A DNA stretch of 64,000 nucleotides. It comes from Drosophila pseudoobscura. Taxonomy: Eukaryota > Arthropoda > Insecta > Diptera > Drosophilidae. Every line of letters begins with the position of its first letter. Position 1 is the first letter of the stretch. The stretch lies in NCBI RefSeq assembly GCF_009870125.1, contig NC_046680.1, forward strand, positions 22,401,501 through 22,465,500, read 5' to 3'. The notes beneath the pieces were generated by a model that was not told where the DNA came from, searched no databases, and saw nothing but the letters and a program-made list of their open reading frames with translations. The position numbers and the translations under genes are program-made. Below, piece by piece: positions 61,822 to 64,000 of this stretch.

Positions 61822-62943
61822 GCTGCTGCCTCCTCGGGAGTCCGTCTCGGGGCCCCGTCCCTGGCAGCATGCCCGTTAAGGTCGTCGCCAGTTCTTCGCT
61901 CTTCTCTCTTCTCTCGGTTCTCCCTGTTGCTGTCTCTGACTCAAGAAACCAGCGGGAGAGCAGGGCAAAGGGGGAGAAAAGACCCCAAAAGCATGTGCTT
62001 TCTTGAACGCTTAAAATTCCGTTTTAAAATGGGGAAAAACAAAACCAAAACAAGAAAGCCGGCAGTCGAGGCTGTGGCTGTGGCTACCCTGGAAGATTCG
62101 TCTTGGGTCTGGAAAGAACGGGAGGGGAGGCAAGTGGCCGTGCAGCAGCGGACAAGAAATTAAAACGCACGTAGGCAGAAGGAGTGGAGGAAGAGGAGAG
62201 ACAGAGACAGAGACAGAGAACGTGCGGCAGGGAGCGAAGAAGCGCCTCTAGCGCTGTCTCTCGGCTGCCGCGTGGCGCGTTAAGTTGTTGATTGAAGGGT
62301 CTTTGAGTAAAGTATCTTTACGTGTGTGTGTGTGTGTGTGTGTGTGTCTGCTGTTGCTGTGGAGGCTGCTCTCTCGGTTACTGGATGCTGCAATCATAAA
62401 TGCAGGCAATAGAAAGGAGGAGGCGGAGGAGGAGGAGTGAGAGTGGGCGACCGCTTCATGTGGGTTTCCGTGTGGGCTCCACTGCTTGTTTTTTTTTGAT
62501 TGTTTCAACTCCACGGCACTCGTGCAACTTGAAACTGCAGCTGGAACGGGAACTGGAACTGTAACTGGGTTAACAGTTAATTAGACCAAAAAACAATCTA
62601 CCTAAAGCCCAAAGTTCAATATGAAAATCGTATTAAATTTCAAGCGAAATGTGACTCCTCACCCGCCACCCGCCACCTGCCCCCTTCTGCCGCTCCCAAA
62701 AAGGGGTTCCAGCGGCTCTGGACAATGGCCAACGCACACACACACACACAGACACACAGACACAGGGACCTCAGAACTGTACCCCAGACATAAGAGACAT
62801 AACTTTTTGTTTCGATTTTCCCTTTTCCCTTCTCCCTGCTCCATGGTGTTTCTTCTCTAAGAGTGTGGATATAATACAAACTTGTAAAAACGTCAAAGCG
62901 ATAAAAATGTTCGATAATCAAAATGAAAACGACCGTCAGGGGA

Positions 62944-62960
62944 GGGGGGGGGGGGGGGGG
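62944..62960. repeat. Homopolymer run G17
   Basis: Seventeen consecutive G, followed by AGGGGGAGG. It can form a G-quadruplex and is error-prone in assembly; its exact length should not be trusted. Confidence 0.85.
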
Positions 62961-64000
62961 AGGGGGAGGTGTAACATCTAACGTCGAACGTCTAACAATA
63001 AAACAGGAAGAGTTTCAGAGCGCAGGACAAGTGTGTGAAAAGGTTCTCGATTCGAGATGGGATGCTGGGGAAAATGCTGTTGTCTGGATTGGTGGATGCT
63101 CGATGCTGGAAAATCAATAAGCCAATGCTTATTGTCATAGAATAGAGCCCGGGAATGGTAGGGATAGGGACAGCAGACACTCCTACAAAGAAGGAGGGAG
63201 AGCGTCAGAGAGGAGTCCCATAATGTGGTGGAACCGATGGGACTCATGGGGAAAACAGTCGGGAACATAAAAATGCCATTGACTGCGGGACTGCGTGGAG
63301 AGTGTGGGGGAGGGGGAGGGGGAGGGGAGATGTGCCGGGGCATTATTTTTTAGGCCAAAACCAAATGAAAGTTTGAAAGCCTTTGTCAAAAGACAGAGAA
63401 CTGCAGTGCAAAGTTCTAATTTGGGCCCCGAAAGAGACAGCGCCACATGTGCCGCATGCATCGGGCAACAGAAACAACAAAACTGTACCAACAAACACAA
63501 CAAACCAAAGAAGAAAACAAAAACGAAAACCGAAAAACGAAAAACGAAAACCGAAACAAAACAGAATTCAAGTCAAAAGCGCACACGGTCAACGGGCTGG
63601 GACTGGGACTGGGACTGGGACTCGGTTTTGGTGGTTCTTTTTTTTCAGTTAACACGAAAACGATGTGAGCCCGTCCCGGCCCGGCTCAAACAACAACAAG
63701 AAACAGGTAGTAAAAACCGACAACAGACCGCGACTGCAGCAGGAAAGGGGAGAGCAAAAGAGACACCAGAGAGAGAGAGAGAGAGAGAGAGAGGGACGCC
63801 AAGCGCTTAGAAACGAAAGAAAAACTCAGGCGGCGGCTAAGGCTGAGTTGTGGCCAGGCCGAAACAGGGAGAGGGAGACAGGGAGAGAGAGAGGGAGAGA
63901 GAGAGGGCCCCTGTTGACTATAATAATAATCAAATTGATCCGACCCGAGCACACACACACACACACTCGCCCAGAGAAGTATGCACACGGGTGTAGTGCT

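Larger units (their letters stand above)
59963..64000. other. Probable first intron, simple-repeat-rich
   Basis: No gene seen. It holds GT (61316-61354), GTT trinucleotide (61788-61822), TG (62321-62347), G17 (62944-62960), GGGACT/GGGACTG repeats (63597-63622) and GA (63769-63793). 63440-63705 is again CAACAA/CGAAAAC-rich and ends with AACAG|GTAGTAAA, so another untranslated exon is possible there. Confidence 0.4.

Overview
The window is nuclear DNA from a Drosophila-type fly. The evidence is 60-160 bp GT-AG introns, Inr/TATA core promoters, DINE-1-like repeats carrying the GTCTGTCCGTC tract, CA/GT and GA microsatellites, and proteins that read as fly orthologues (a Cyp12d1-type P450, BBS4, a ZAD zinc-finger protein). 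The gene set resembles the 47D-47F part of D. melanogaster 2R (Muller C). The dense microsatellites and the repeat style suggest the obscura group. That placement rests on memory of gene content and could not be tested here. No bacterial, organellar or viral genome is present.

Layout. 1-17.7 kb: no convincing protein gene. It holds UTR-like and promoter-like DNA, two DINE-1-like relics (2385-3400 and 9885-10325) and a broken LINE reverse-transcriptase fragment near 16.8 kb. 17.77-18.04 kb (-): a two-exon gene for a 70-aa secreted peptide with a TATA/Inr promoter. 23.25-24.97 kb (+): a two-exon ZAD-C2H2 zinc-finger gene of 552 aa. 25.79-26.30 kb (-): a small secreted His/Ala/Pro-rich repeat protein, rebuilt here with a 12-nt first coding exon. 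28.94-31.45 kb (+): a six-exon orphan peptide GPCR of 422 aa, tail to tail with the ten-exon BBS4 gene (32.34-35.19 kb, -, 483 aa). 36.62 kb (+): a possible short or broken coding start beside DRE-like and CTCF-like motifs.

36.8-64 kb: mostly non-coding and rich in simple repeats, as expected for introns and regulatory DNA of a large developmental gene. It contains one compact gene, a Cyp12d1-type mitochondrial P450 (46.01-47.71 kb, +, three exons, 521 aa). About 0.9 kb upstream of its start codon lies a 2.3-kb foldback element with long inverted arms. GC-rich stretches at 50.7-51.7 kb and 58.75-59.96 kb look like untranslated first exons ending in good splice donors.

How the genes relate. 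They are independent transcription units: transcription (ZAD-ZNF), cilia (BBS4), neuropeptide signalling (GPCR), secreted peptides, and detoxification (P450). The most interesting signals are the foldback element upstream of the P450, the GPCR lacking the usual TM3-ECL2 disulfide cysteine, a roughly 90-bp promoter-like element present twice in opposite orientation 36 kb apart, and the two TATA-driven secreted-peptide genes.
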